Part shown: positions 1-6,083 of the stretch, piece after piece
Position numbering within the stretch: the first letter of the stretch is position 1
Layout: each line of letters starts with the position of its first letter
Source: Actinomycetota bacterium
GTDB lineage: Bacteria; Acidobacteriota; Blastocatellia; Chloracidobacteriales; Chloracidobacteriaceae
Reading direction: 5' to 3'
Assembly (NCBI GenBank): GCA_013298335.1
Contig: JAAFHI010000068.1
Coordinates: forward strand, 1 to 9,570
Length of the DNA: 9,570 nucleotides
Made by a program: the position numbers and the translations under genes
Notes under the pieces: generated by a model
The model's input: the letters and a program-made list of their open reading frames with translations, nothing else
Databases searched by the model: none
What the model was told of the DNA's origin: nothing

Positions 1-300
1 ATGGGGGCGACGCCGCGCGCGATGCTGACGGTGTTCATCGCACAGGGACTCGCCCTCGGGGCCATCGGAACCTTTATCGCCGGCATTTTCGGCATCACGA
101 CCGCGATTCTCTGCGACCGCTACCAACTGATTCAGCTCGATGCCCGGATTTACTCGATTGCCGCCGTTCCCTTCCGGTTGTCGTGGGCGGACACGGCGGT
201 CGTCATCGTCATCGCGCTCGGCGTCAGTTTTCTCGCCACGATTTACCCGGCATGGCGCGCGGCGCGGCTCGACCCGGCGGAAGGTCTGAGGAATACGTAA
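1..300 (+). CDS. LolC/LolE-type lipoprotein-releasing ABC transporter permease, C-terminal end (5' partial)
   Basis: This is the last 99 residues of an inner-membrane permease of the FtsX/MacB fold, the family that with the LolD ATPase extracts lipoproteins from the inner membrane for transfer to LolA. Seen: the fragment opens with MGATPRAML, the coupling-helix segment found just before the last helices in this family. Two hydrophobic segments follow (about residues 8-35 and 62-82), and it closes with YPAWRAARLDPAEGLR, the family's typical C-terminal tail. The linker YQLIQLDARIYSIAAVPFRL between the helices is of LolC/LolE style rather than MacB style. The ATG at base 1 is an internal methionine, since the family is about 400 residues long and the start lies left of the window. 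The stop is TAA at 298-300. It converges on the glycosyltransferase at 383-1963. LolC versus LolE cannot be decided from this end alone. Confidence 0.85.
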   Translation: MGATPRAMLTVFIAQGLALGAIGTFIAGIFGITTAILCDRYQLIQLDARIYSIAAVPFRLSWADTAVVIVIALGVSFLATIYPAWRAARLDPAEGLRNT

Positions 301-303
301 ACC

Positions 304-385
304 TGAACACAAAGGCACAAAGACACAGAGACACAAAGGTTTTGCTTTCTCTTTGTGCCTTCGTGTCTTTGTGCCTTTGTGTTCA
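304..385. repeat. Long inverted repeat (35-base arms) between convergent genes; probable bidirectional terminator
   Basis: The left arm 304-338 and right arm 351-385 are reverse complements at 32 of 35 positions and flank a 12-base loop (339-350). The arms are built from AAAGGCACAAAGACAC-like phrases. The element fills the gap between the permease stop (300) and the glycosyltransferase, and its last three bases (383-385, TGA on the minus strand) are the glycosyltransferase stop codon. A transcript from either side would fold into a very long hairpin, so an end-of-transcript role for both genes is a reasonable inference. There is no clean U-tract, so it may instead be a repeated element that merely sits here. 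Translated, it gives NTKAQRHRDTK-like peptides, which I recall as a frequent false protein in annotations of environmental genomes. Confidence 0.85.
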
Positions 386-1963
386 AGAAACACGTTTCAG
401 TACCACCAGCTTCGGTGAACCCACTTCCCACACCACCCGGAAGTTCGCCTTCCACGGCGGATTTCTCTTGAGGATGTCGTCCACCGCGTCGCCTTCGCGA
501 GAGATCACGTATTCGACCGAATCGGGAACCTTCACCGCCAGATCGTGCCACGGTCCGGTCCCCTCGTGGACGACCTGCCCGTAGCGCAGCCCGCCGTCGG
601 CGATGACCTGCGCGAGTTCGCCGGTGTGCATCACGATGCCGCCGTGAATTGATTGCGAACGGACGTATTCAGCCAGCGCTTTCTGTTCACGTACTGAGCG
701 AAACGCCTGTACCCGATAGCCTTCCTGAAACACCGACAACTGCCGGAAGCCGTCCTTGAGCAGCCACGCCGACTGACCCAGACAGAGTGCGGCAAACACG
801 CCCCAGAGCAACTGTTTTCCAACATCGCTTCGTCGTTGTTCAGCAATCTTTAAACAAAGAAAAGGCACGGCCAGGGCCAGCAGCGGCAGGGCCGGCAGTC
901 CGTAGCGATTGTTCAGAAAGAACGGATAAATCTGGATGTTCCCCGAATAAAGGCTGTAGCAGGTGAACAACGGCGGAACGGAGAGAAGGATGAAGGATGA
1001 AGGATGAAGGATGAATTTTTTCTGGTGGAACGAAGTAAACAGATACTTCGCAAAAGTAGATACAAGGCCGAGCGCGCCGAGAATGAGCGTGGTCGGGGTT
1101 ACGCAGATCGCGACCGTCAGGAGCAGCAGGCCGAACGCAAACAGCGGGCGTCCGATGACGAAGTTGGTGTAGCTCAGTTCATCGCTGTGCCGCGAGAAAT
1201 ATCCCCGCGCCGAATTGATGCCGTTCAGAAATTCGAGCGCGTTGCCGAAAATCGCGTGGTTGTGCCACAGCCAGTAGACCGGACCGATGGCCGCGAAGAT
1301 TCCCCAGATTGCACCGTCGATGAGCCGCAGTTTCAACGGACGGCGCGAGGCCAGCACAACGTACACCGCGGAGAACGGCAGCAGCGCCCAGCCTTCGTAG
1401 CGCGCGAGCGTGACGAGCGTCGCCCAGATGCCGGCCAGCGCGAGCGTGGTCAGTTTTTGATCGTCGCGCCACTTTCTCAGGAAATAGACGCTTCCGACAA
1501 AGGTCGCGAGAAAGACGGGCTCGGTGAGCGGCGTCGCCTGTACGTAGAGCAGCGGCGGATTCGCCACAAAGTAGAGCCACGCCAGCCACGGCGCGAAGCG
1601 GGCCGTCGAACCGGTTGAAAATTCGAGTTTCGCGAGTTGAAAGAGAAAGGTTGCCGCGACGGCGAACGCGCCGACCGAGACGAGGCTGCCCGCGACGCCG
1701 TTGCGCCACCACGGGTCATACCACACGAACGGCAGCATCAGGATGTGCTGCAACGGCAGCCACGGACTTCCGATCTGGACGTAGCGATCCCACAGTGTTG
1801 CCCCGGATGGGGCATCGACGAGCTTGCGGGCGATGCCGACATGCGCCTGTCCGTCACCGTAGAGATTGTTCCAGCCGAAGGCGTACGCGAAGAAAAACGC
1901 CGTTGCACCAATCAGCAGCGAGGCTGAAAAGATGAACGGCGTTTCGAATCTTTTGAGGTTCAC
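383..1963 (-). CDS. GT-C fold membrane glycosyltransferase (PMT/ArnT/RgtA-like family)
   Basis: A 526-residue polytopic membrane protein of the type that moves a sugar from a polyprenyl-phosphate donor to an acceptor outside the cytoplasmic membrane. Seen: an N-terminal hydrophobic helix (about 10-30), then YGDGQAH (35-41) in the first outer loop, where GT-C enzymes carry their catalytic acidic residue (here probably D37). LTEP at 146-149 and RYEGW at 188-192 are typical of this family, and about ten hydrophobic helices run to residue 405. A soluble tail of roughly 110 residues follows. Donor and acceptor cannot be read from the sequence. The start is GTG (1963-1961), the only start codon after the preceding in-frame stop. 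It lacks a clear ribosome binding site, but the 74-residue gene ends 19 bases upstream, so coupling is plausible. An array of GAAGGAT heptamers lies inside the gene near residues 317-326 (see 985-1015). The stop codon lies in the inverted repeat at 304-385. Confidence 0.8.
   Translation of the reverse strand: MNLKRFETPFIFSASLLIGATAFFFAYAFGWNNLYGDGQAHVGIARKLVDAPSGATLWDRYVQIGSPWLPLQHILMLPFVWYDPWWRNGVAGSLVSVGAFAVAATFLFQLAKLEFSTGSTARFAPWLAWLYFVANPPLLYVQATPLTEPVFLATFVGSVYFLRKWRDDQKLTTLALAGIWATLVTLARYEGWALLPFSAVYVVLASRRPLKLRLIDGAIWGIFAAIGPVYWLWHNHAIFGNALEFLNGINSARGYFSRHSDELSYTNFVIGRPLFAFGLLLLTVAICVTPTTLILGALGLVSTFAKYLFTSFHQKKFILHPSSFILLSVPPLFTCYSLYSGNIQIYPFFLNNRYGLPALPLLALAVPFLCLKIAEQRRSDVGKQLLWGVFAALCLGQSAWLLKDGFRQLSVFQEGYRVQAFRSVREQKALAEYVRSQSIHGGIVMHTGELAQVIADGGLRYGQVVHEGTGPWHDLAVKVPDSVEYVISREGDAVDDILKRNPPWKANFRVVWEVGSPKLVVLKRVS
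985..1015. repeat. GAAGGAT heptamer array (4 perfect copies plus GAA) inside the glycosyltransferase gene
   Basis: Four perfect tandem copies of GAAGGAT occupy 985-1012, followed by GAA. On the coding (minus) strand they read as ATCCTTC units and give the peptide FILHPSSFILLS between two membrane segments. The unit is seven bases, so gain or loss of one copy would shift the frame and remove about the last 200 residues. Related GGATGAR units occur at 8581-8600 and 8703-8730. Confidence 0.85.
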
Positions 1964-1982
1964 GGGAAAAAGGGCGGGTGCC

Positions 1983-2207
1983 TTAACCGAGCCCCGTGGA
2001 ACGGCGCTTCAGTTCCCACTCGAAAACCTGCCGGGCGCGGATATTTTCGCTGGCCAGCGCAAGGTCGGAGAGCAGTTCGTCGTCGGTGGTATCGAAGTGG
2101 AATGAGGAACGCCCGTCGGCCTGAGAAAACTGGCCGAATGGCATGGAAGGTTTGAAATTCGTCGTCGGTTTCGGAGCGAACGTGTCGCCCATCAATCGCT
2201 TGGCCAT
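1983..2207 (-). CDS. Small soluble protein of unknown function (74 residues)
   Basis: I do not recognise this protein. Its reality is supported by AGGAGG at 2212-2217, four bases before the ATG (2207-2205), the strongest ribosome binding site in the leftward block. It is also placed directly between the acylase and the glycosyltransferase on the same strand. The product has no signal peptide or membrane segment. The N-terminal half is rich in Lys, Pro, Phe and Ser and looks flexible. The C-terminal half (about 40-70, including DDELLSDLALASENIRARQ and VFEWELKRR) looks like charged amphipathic helix. The stop is TAA at 1985-1983, and the glycosyltransferase GTG begins 19 bases later, so it may be co-transcribed with that gene and help its translation. 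A second, longer reading frame over the same bases (1960-2247) is Arg-rich and has no comparable binding site. Confidence 0.6.
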   Translation of the reverse strand: MAKRLMGDTFAPKPTTNFKPSMPFGQFSQADGRSSFHFDTTDDELLSDLALASENIRARQVFEWELKRRSTGLG

Positions 2208-2211
2208 ACCG

Positions 2212-2217
2212 CCTCCT
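2212..2217 (-). promoter_or_regulatory. Strong ribosome binding site AGGAGG for the 74-residue gene
   Basis: The minus strand reads AGGAGG, then CGGT, then ATG at 2207. This perfect anti-Shine-Dalgarno match fixes the start of the small protein and is the main reason for calling that gene. The four-base spacing is slightly short but usable. Confidence 0.75.
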
Positions 2218-2254
2218 GGTCGTGACGACAGGAGAGCGCGCGACCACGCGACGT

Positions 2255-2401
2255 TCAGCCTGTCGGAAGTGTGAGTTGAGCCTTCGGTATCAGAATGGCT
2301 GTGCCCTCCGGTGTGATGGTCAGGTCATTCGAAACGACTACTCTGGATAGTACGACGGCATAATAGCCGGGAGCCGCGCGATCCGACAAGCGGGCATTCA
2401 A
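2255..2401 (-). CDS. Possible very small frame or gene remnant (48 residues) after the acylase
   Basis: The minus-strand frame that ends in TGA at 2257-2255 is open back to a TAA just inside the acylase end. Its only plausible start is TTG (2401-2399), which overlaps the acylase stop as TTGA. The preceding GGAA is a weak binding site. The peptide, with segments PGYYAVVLSRVVVSNDLTI and TPEGTAILIPKAQLTLPTG, has a protein-like mix of alternating hydrophobic and polar residues (beta-strand-like). It uses codons such as CTA, GTA, AGA and ATA that are rare in the neighbouring genes. It could be a real small protein, the surviving C-terminus of a lost gene, or chance. I do not recognise the family. 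Nothing else was seen in 2208-2397. Confidence 0.25.
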   Translation of the reverse strand: MNARLSDRAAPGYYAVVLSRVVVSNDLTITPEGTAILIPKAQLTLPTG

Positions 2402-4872
2402 CGGTTATTTCCGCTTGAGGAAGCAGGGCTGCCGGGAGGAACAGTCTGGGGCAGCAGCGTCAGGCGGCTTCTGGCGGCAGCCTTGACGGCTTCTTTCGTG
2501 AACGGATACGGCGCAGGGTTCGCTTCACGCCACGCGGGCAGCATGTTCGTCCAGAACGGCGATGCCGGATCGCCCGATTCGCCGAGCGGAATCGCCATGC
2601 GCGTCCGGTCCCAATCCGACGGATCGGCAATGAACCGCATCGAGACGCTCGCGCCCACATTGGGCGACGGAATCAGGCGCGTGCCTCCAATCTGCGGAAA
2701 CGGCTCGACGGCAAACTGTTTTCCGACCAGCGGCGCGCCCGCCAGCGGATGCGGATAGCGGGCCAGTACGGCGGCTCCCCACGTCCACTTCGTATCGTCG
2801 GCCCCAAACCGGGTGGTCAGGTCGGCGCGAACCTCACGGTTACAGTCCTGAAGCAGATCCGCGTAGGTCGCGACCCCCTTGGGAAGCCATTCCTTCGGCT
2901 GTTCGTCGAGCAGGCGCAGGAAAAACACCGACCGGGCCTGCCAGACGTAGGCTTTCGCCATGTCCGGGCCATATTTTGCGACCAGTACCCGGCGCCCGAA
3001 GGCTTCGACGAGTTCGCGCACGAGCAGCACGCCGCGTTCATCCGGAACGGCCTCGCCTTTCCAGGCCGCGATCTGCGCCAGCGTCGCGTTCCATCCGGCG
3101 TCGTCCGTACGCTTCGTCCGACCGATGGCCAGAATGGCTTTCGCCATGCGGACACCGCCCAATACATAGGGATCGGCCTGAACCGAACGAAAATCTTCCG
3201 CCGTCAGCTTGTGCCCCGCGGTCGTCAGCCGCTCGTAGATTCGCCGCGCCCGAAACGGGGCCGACCAGTCGTGCGTCAGAAAATGCTTGTAACCGGGCCC
3301 GGCGATGCGGCTGTTGGCAGTCACGATAATGCCGGACGCGGGGTCGAGCACGTGGGGGAGTTCATCGAACGGAATCAGTCCGGTCCAGTCGCCGTCATCG
3401 GTCGCGCCGTCAACCGGGGCGCTCCCGTCACCGCTTTTGCGGATGGGAATCCGGCCCGCGCCGTAGTATCCGATGTGCCCATCGACGTCGGCGTAGATGA
3501 AGTTCTGCGTCGCGCCCCGATAGTCCTGAAGCGCCCCGCGAAAATCATCCCAGTTACGGGCCTTCGCGAGTTTCCGATAGCAGCTCACCTCGACCGGATC
3601 GGCGGTCAGGGCCGTCCATTGCAGGGCGTAGCGTTCGACCCCGCGCTCGGCGATGATCGGGCCGTGCCGGGTCACGGTCACTTCCTGGGTGATCGTTTCG
3701 GTGTCGGGAGAAAGCGGTTGTTTGCGAACCTTGATGGCTTCCGACCGAACCTCCGCGTCGCGCCAGCCGTCAGGCGTTTTGTAGCGGCGCGGGTTCTCCG
3801 CCTCGAACGTTTCCCGGTAAAGGTCCTGCACGTCCGGCGCGAGATTGGTGCAGCCCCAGGCAATCCGGTCGTTGTGTCCGATGAGCACCAGCGGCACGCC
3901 GGGCGCGGTGACCCCGGCGACATTCATGGATGGCGTGGTCAGATGAATCATGTGCCAGATGCCGGGCGCCGCCGAACGCAGGTGCGGATCGTTGGCGAGC
4001 AGGGGCTTGCCGGTGGCGGTGCGTTTGCCGCTCACGACCCAGTTGTTGCTCGCGGCGTGATCTTCGGCGTCGAGGCCGACCCGTTCGAGGGCGGCATGCA
4101 TTTCATCCACGCGGCGACGCGCATCCTCGACCACCGCGAGCGAAGGAACGACGGCGTTCCGACGAACTTCAGACGTCCGCTTGCGGGCCGGTTCGCCCCC
4201 GACCACCAGCACATCGAGCGGCGTCGCATCGGGGAGCAGATAGTCCTGTTCTTCCTTCGGCAATTTTCGAAAAGGAGCCAACGCGAGGTCGGAATCCCAC
4301 GTCGTCGAAAGGTCTTCCGCGAAGAGCCGTCCGATGATGACGGTGTCAGCCGGACGCCACGGCTGCGGGCGGTACTTCAAAATCCGGCACTCGACCGGCA
4401 GGGTCTGATCGGTCAGCGACGCCAGATAGGCGTTCACCCCGGCACAGTAGGCCTCGACCAGCACGCGGTCCTCGGCGGGCATGCCGGCGGCGATTGTTTC
4501 GGCGACTCGCGCCAGACCGAGCGTGCGATGGAGTTTGTCCTGTTCGAGCGCCGCCCGACCGAAAATCTCGGAGAGTTCCCCGCTGGCCGTCCGGCGCAGC
4601 AGGTCCATCTGAAAAAGCCGGTCGCTTGCGGTGACGTACCCCTGGGCAAACACCGCGTCGGCGTCGGTATCGGCCTCGATATGGGGAATGCCGCGGTCAT
4701 CGCGCAACACCACGGCCCGCCCGCGCAGTCCGGGCAGCGACACGAGGGCGTTGTCGATTTTGGCGGGGCGGCTTTTGGAGGTTTGCCCCGACACGAAGGT
4801 CAGACCGGGGAAGGCAAAGAGCCACGCCGTACCAATCAGCGTGGCGACTACGGAACGAAGGACTCGACGCAT
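2398..4872 (-). CDS. Penicillin acylase family protein (Ntn-hydrolase, peptidase family S45), secreted
   Basis: An 824-residue precursor of an amide hydrolase. In this family the precursor cleaves itself, and the new N-terminal Ser of the large subunit is the nucleophile. Members act on penicillins, cephalosporins, acyl-homoserine lactones or other N-acyl compounds, and the sequence does not say which. Seen: a signal peptide (MRRVLRSVVATLIGTAWLFA, cleavage near residues 28-30) predicts export; GIPHIEA and FAQGYVTASDRLFQMDLLRR form the alpha-subunit entry motifs. The processing site is AAS275NNWVVSG (Ser codon AGC at 4050-4048), giving a beta subunit of about 550 residues. ANDPHL (293-298), TRHGPII and the GHIGYYGAGRIPIR segment follow in family order. 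I chose ATG 4872: translation from the upstream ATG at 4932 would put 20 polar residues before the signal peptide, and GGTGA lies six bases before 4872. The gene is downstream of the coiled-coil protein by 64 bases. It looks intact. Confidence 0.92.
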   Translation of the reverse strand: MRRVLRSVVATLIGTAWLFAFPGLTFVSGQTSKSRPAKIDNALVSLPGLRGRAVVLRDDRGIPHIEADTDADAVFAQGYVTASDRLFQMDLLRRTASGELSEIFGRAALEQDKLHRTLGLARVAETIAAGMPAEDRVLVEAYCAGVNAYLASLTDQTLPVECRILKYRPQPWRPADTVIIGRLFAEDLSTTWDSDLALAPFRKLPKEEQDYLLPDATPLDVLVVGGEPARKRTSEVRRNAVVPSLAVVEDARRRVDEMHAALERVGLDAEDHAASNNWVVSGKRTATGKPLLANDPHLRSAAPGIWHMIHLTTPSMNVAGVTAPGVPLVLIGHNDRIAWGCTNLAPDVQDLYRETFEAENPRRYKTPDGWRDAEVRSEAIKVRKQPLSPDTETITQEVTVTRHGPIIAERGVERYALQWTALTADPVEVSCYRKLAKARNWDDFRGALQDYRGATQNFIYADVDGHIGYYGAGRIPIRKSGDGSAPVDGATDDGDWTGLIPFDELPHVLDPASGIIVTANSRIAGPGYKHFLTHDWSAPFRARRIYERLTTAGHKLTAEDFRSVQADPYVLGGVRMAKAILAIGRTKRTDDAGWNATLAQIAAWKGEAVPDERGVLLVRELVEAFGRRVLVAKYGPDMAKAYVWQARSVFFLRLLDEQPKEWLPKGVATYADLLQDCNREVRADLTTRFGADDTKWTWGAAVLARYPHPLAGAPLVGKQFAVEPFPQIGGTRLIPSPNVGASVSMRFIADPSDWDRTRMAIPLGESGDPASPFWTNMLPAWREANPAPYPFTKEAVKAAARSRLTLLPQTVPPGSPASSSGNNR

Positions 4873-4884
4873 CGTGTCACCGGA

Positions 4885-4912
4885 TTGAAGATTTTCGGTT
4901 GAAGATTTTCGA
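4885..4912. repeat. 14-base tandem repeat upstream of the acylase
   Basis: TTGAAGATTTTCGG (4885-4898) is followed directly by TTGAAGATTTTCGA (4899-4912), differing only at the last base. A broken third copy (TTGAAACCGAAAG) starts at 4913. The repeat takes up nearly half of the 64-base gap between the coiled-coil gene and the acylase start, in the acylase leader. It is AT-rich compared with the surrounding DNA. No function can be assigned. Confidence 0.8.
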
Positions 4913-4936
4913 TTGAAACCGAAAGCGGCCAATCGG

Positions 4937-6004
4937 TTACTGGCCGAACAACTGTTCCACCAGTTCGGTGAGTTCGCTGACCCCGCACCGCTGCTTGGTG
5001 GATTCCTCGATTTTCTTGAGCTTGCGGACCATCTGAATAATTGGGGCCTGGAGTTCGGCGAACTTGATCTCGATGTCGAGCTGTTCCCCCGGACCGACCA
5101 TGCAGGCCTTGTCGTTCAGGAACGTGGTGAGGTGGTTGATGATCCCCTGCGCCAGCGAGGCCACTTCGGCGAGCTTCTTGAGATTTTTCTTTTCAAGCAG
5201 TTCGATTTTGGCTTCGAACTCGGCGACGAGGTCTTTTTCCTGCGTACTTTTCTTGAGGCGGGTCGTGCTCTGGCTGGCTTTCTTCCCCTTCCCGGCGGGG
5301 GCGTCGTTCAGCGCTTCATTCAGTTTTGCTTCGGCTTCCAGCGCGCGACGTTCGTAATCGGCGACGATTTCCTCGATTTCATCCCCATCGCCGCGACCGA
5401 GTTTGACCGAAAGCCGTTTGCGCAGGCTGGCATTGTCGCTTTCGAGCTTTTTGACCTTGGCTTCGAGGTCGGCGAACCGGTCATCCCCCTCGGGCGCGGG
5501 CGTTTCCTGAGCCGGGACCGGTGACGGCGACATGGCTTTCTCGGGGACCGGCTCGGGGGCCGGCGTCGGGGCACTGGTGATGGCCTCGACCATCTCGGCG
5601 GCGGTCAGGGCGTCAACTTCCGCGCTCAAATAGGATTCGAGCAACTGGTCGAGCGAGGTTGACGACGTTGAACCCGAAAGACTGGCGGGCGAGTTGGGCA
5701 CGACCGGCGCGGGCGTCGCCCCCGAGATATTCAGGGCGTTCTGTTTCAACATCGCGGAAAAAGGAAACGCCCGCTGGACGTAGTTCCACAAATCCCCGCG
5801 ATTGGTGCGTTGAAGTTCGCCCGAAAACTGGCGGTAGACGACCGGGTCCGCCAGATACAGCGAAAAATAGTCGCGCCACTGGCGATAGCTGTCCGTCATG
5901 GCCCGGTCCGTGACAAGCGGCGAATTCGGGTCGTTCTGACGGATTCCATCGTAATTCACAAGGTGCTCAAGACCCTGAATCATTTGAACCAACTGTTCAT
6001 CCAT
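4937..6004 (-). CDS. Coiled-coil protein of unknown function
   Basis: I do not recognise this 355-residue protein. Seen, in order: an N-terminal domain with many aromatic residues (about 1-92, including YRQWRDYFSLYLADP and QRTNRGDLWNYVQRAFPF); a Ser/Thr/Pro-rich low-complexity stretch (about 95-175), with Pro-Ala and Pro-Val pairs around 146-172; a leucine-zipper-like helix (about 177-200, ADLEAKVKKLESDNASLRKR) with an Asn in the core; more charged helix at 208-232; a basic linker (235-257); another helix (258-285); and a C-terminal domain (286-355) with two Cys (301, 340). There is no signal peptide or membrane segment, so it should be cytoplasmic and probably oligomeric. The start ATG 6004 is preferred to the in-frame TTG at 6025 because GGAGG lies between the two (6017-6021), 12 bases before the ATG. 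It sits 64 bases downstream of the PLP-enzyme gene. Confidence 0.75.
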   Translation of the reverse strand: MDEQLVQMIQGLEHLVNYDGIRQNDPNSPLVTDRAMTDSYRQWRDYFSLYLADPVVYRQFSGELQRTNRGDLWNYVQRAFPFSAMLKQNALNISGATPAPVVPNSPASLSGSTSSTSLDQLLESYLSAEVDALTAAEMVEAITSAPTPAPEPVPEKAMSPSPVPAQETPAPEGDDRFADLEAKVKKLESDNASLRKRLSVKLGRGDGDEIEEIVADYERRALEAEAKLNEALNDAPAGKGKKASQSTTRLKKSTQEKDLVAEFEAKIELLEKKNLKKLAEVASLAQGIINHLTTFLNDKACMVGPGEQLDIEIKFAELQAPIIQMVRKLKKIEESTKQRCGVSELTELVEQLFGQ

Positions 6005-6016
6005 CGCTGAACGATT

Positions 6017-6021
6017 CCTCC
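6017..6021 (-). promoter_or_regulatory. Ribosome binding site GGAGG deciding the start of the coiled-coil gene
   Basis: GGAGG on the minus strand lies 12 bases before ATG 6004 and inside the codons that would follow the alternative TTG start at 6025. Its presence favours the ATG; the spacing is longer than the ideal. Confidence 0.5.
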
Positions 6022-6054
6022 GCAAGACGAAGAAAAACGATAATCATGACTATT

Positions 6055-6083
6055 GAGACACGCTCCCGTCAGGACCGCGTCTC
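6055..6083 (-). terminator. Hairpin over the stop codon of the PLP-enzyme gene, possible terminator or attenuator
   Basis: On the minus strand GAGACGCG (6083-6076) pairs with CGTGTCTC (6062-6055) with one G-U pair. The 13-base interior can form a further TCC/GGA stem. The stop TGA (6071-6069) lies inside. A T-rich run (GTTTTTCTTC on the minus strand) comes about 15 bases later rather than directly after the stem, so this is not a textbook intrinsic terminator. It could reduce read-through into the coiled-coil gene. Confidence 0.35.

Noticed and set aside
183..584. Frames across the inverted repeat at 304-385 on both strands
   Set aside because: They are translations of the repeat joined to antisense of known genes; NTKAQRH-type peptides are a familiar annotation artefact.
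2749..4902. A 717-residue open frame on the + strand opposite the acylase
   Set aside because: It is the mirror of a GC-rich coding strand. It has no recognisable domain, is rich in Arg, Gly and Pro, and the opposite strand carries all the penicillin-acylase motifs in order.
4926..4946. Six-base stem CGGCCA/TGGCCG around the stop of the coiled-coil gene as a terminator
   Set aside because: The stem is short, lacks a T-run, and stems of this size are expected by chance in GC-rich DNA.
6040..6056. Near-palindrome ATAATCATGACTAT as a possible operator
   Set aside because: Two of its 14 positions break the symmetry, and it has no neighbouring regulator or recognisable promoter; it is too weak to call.
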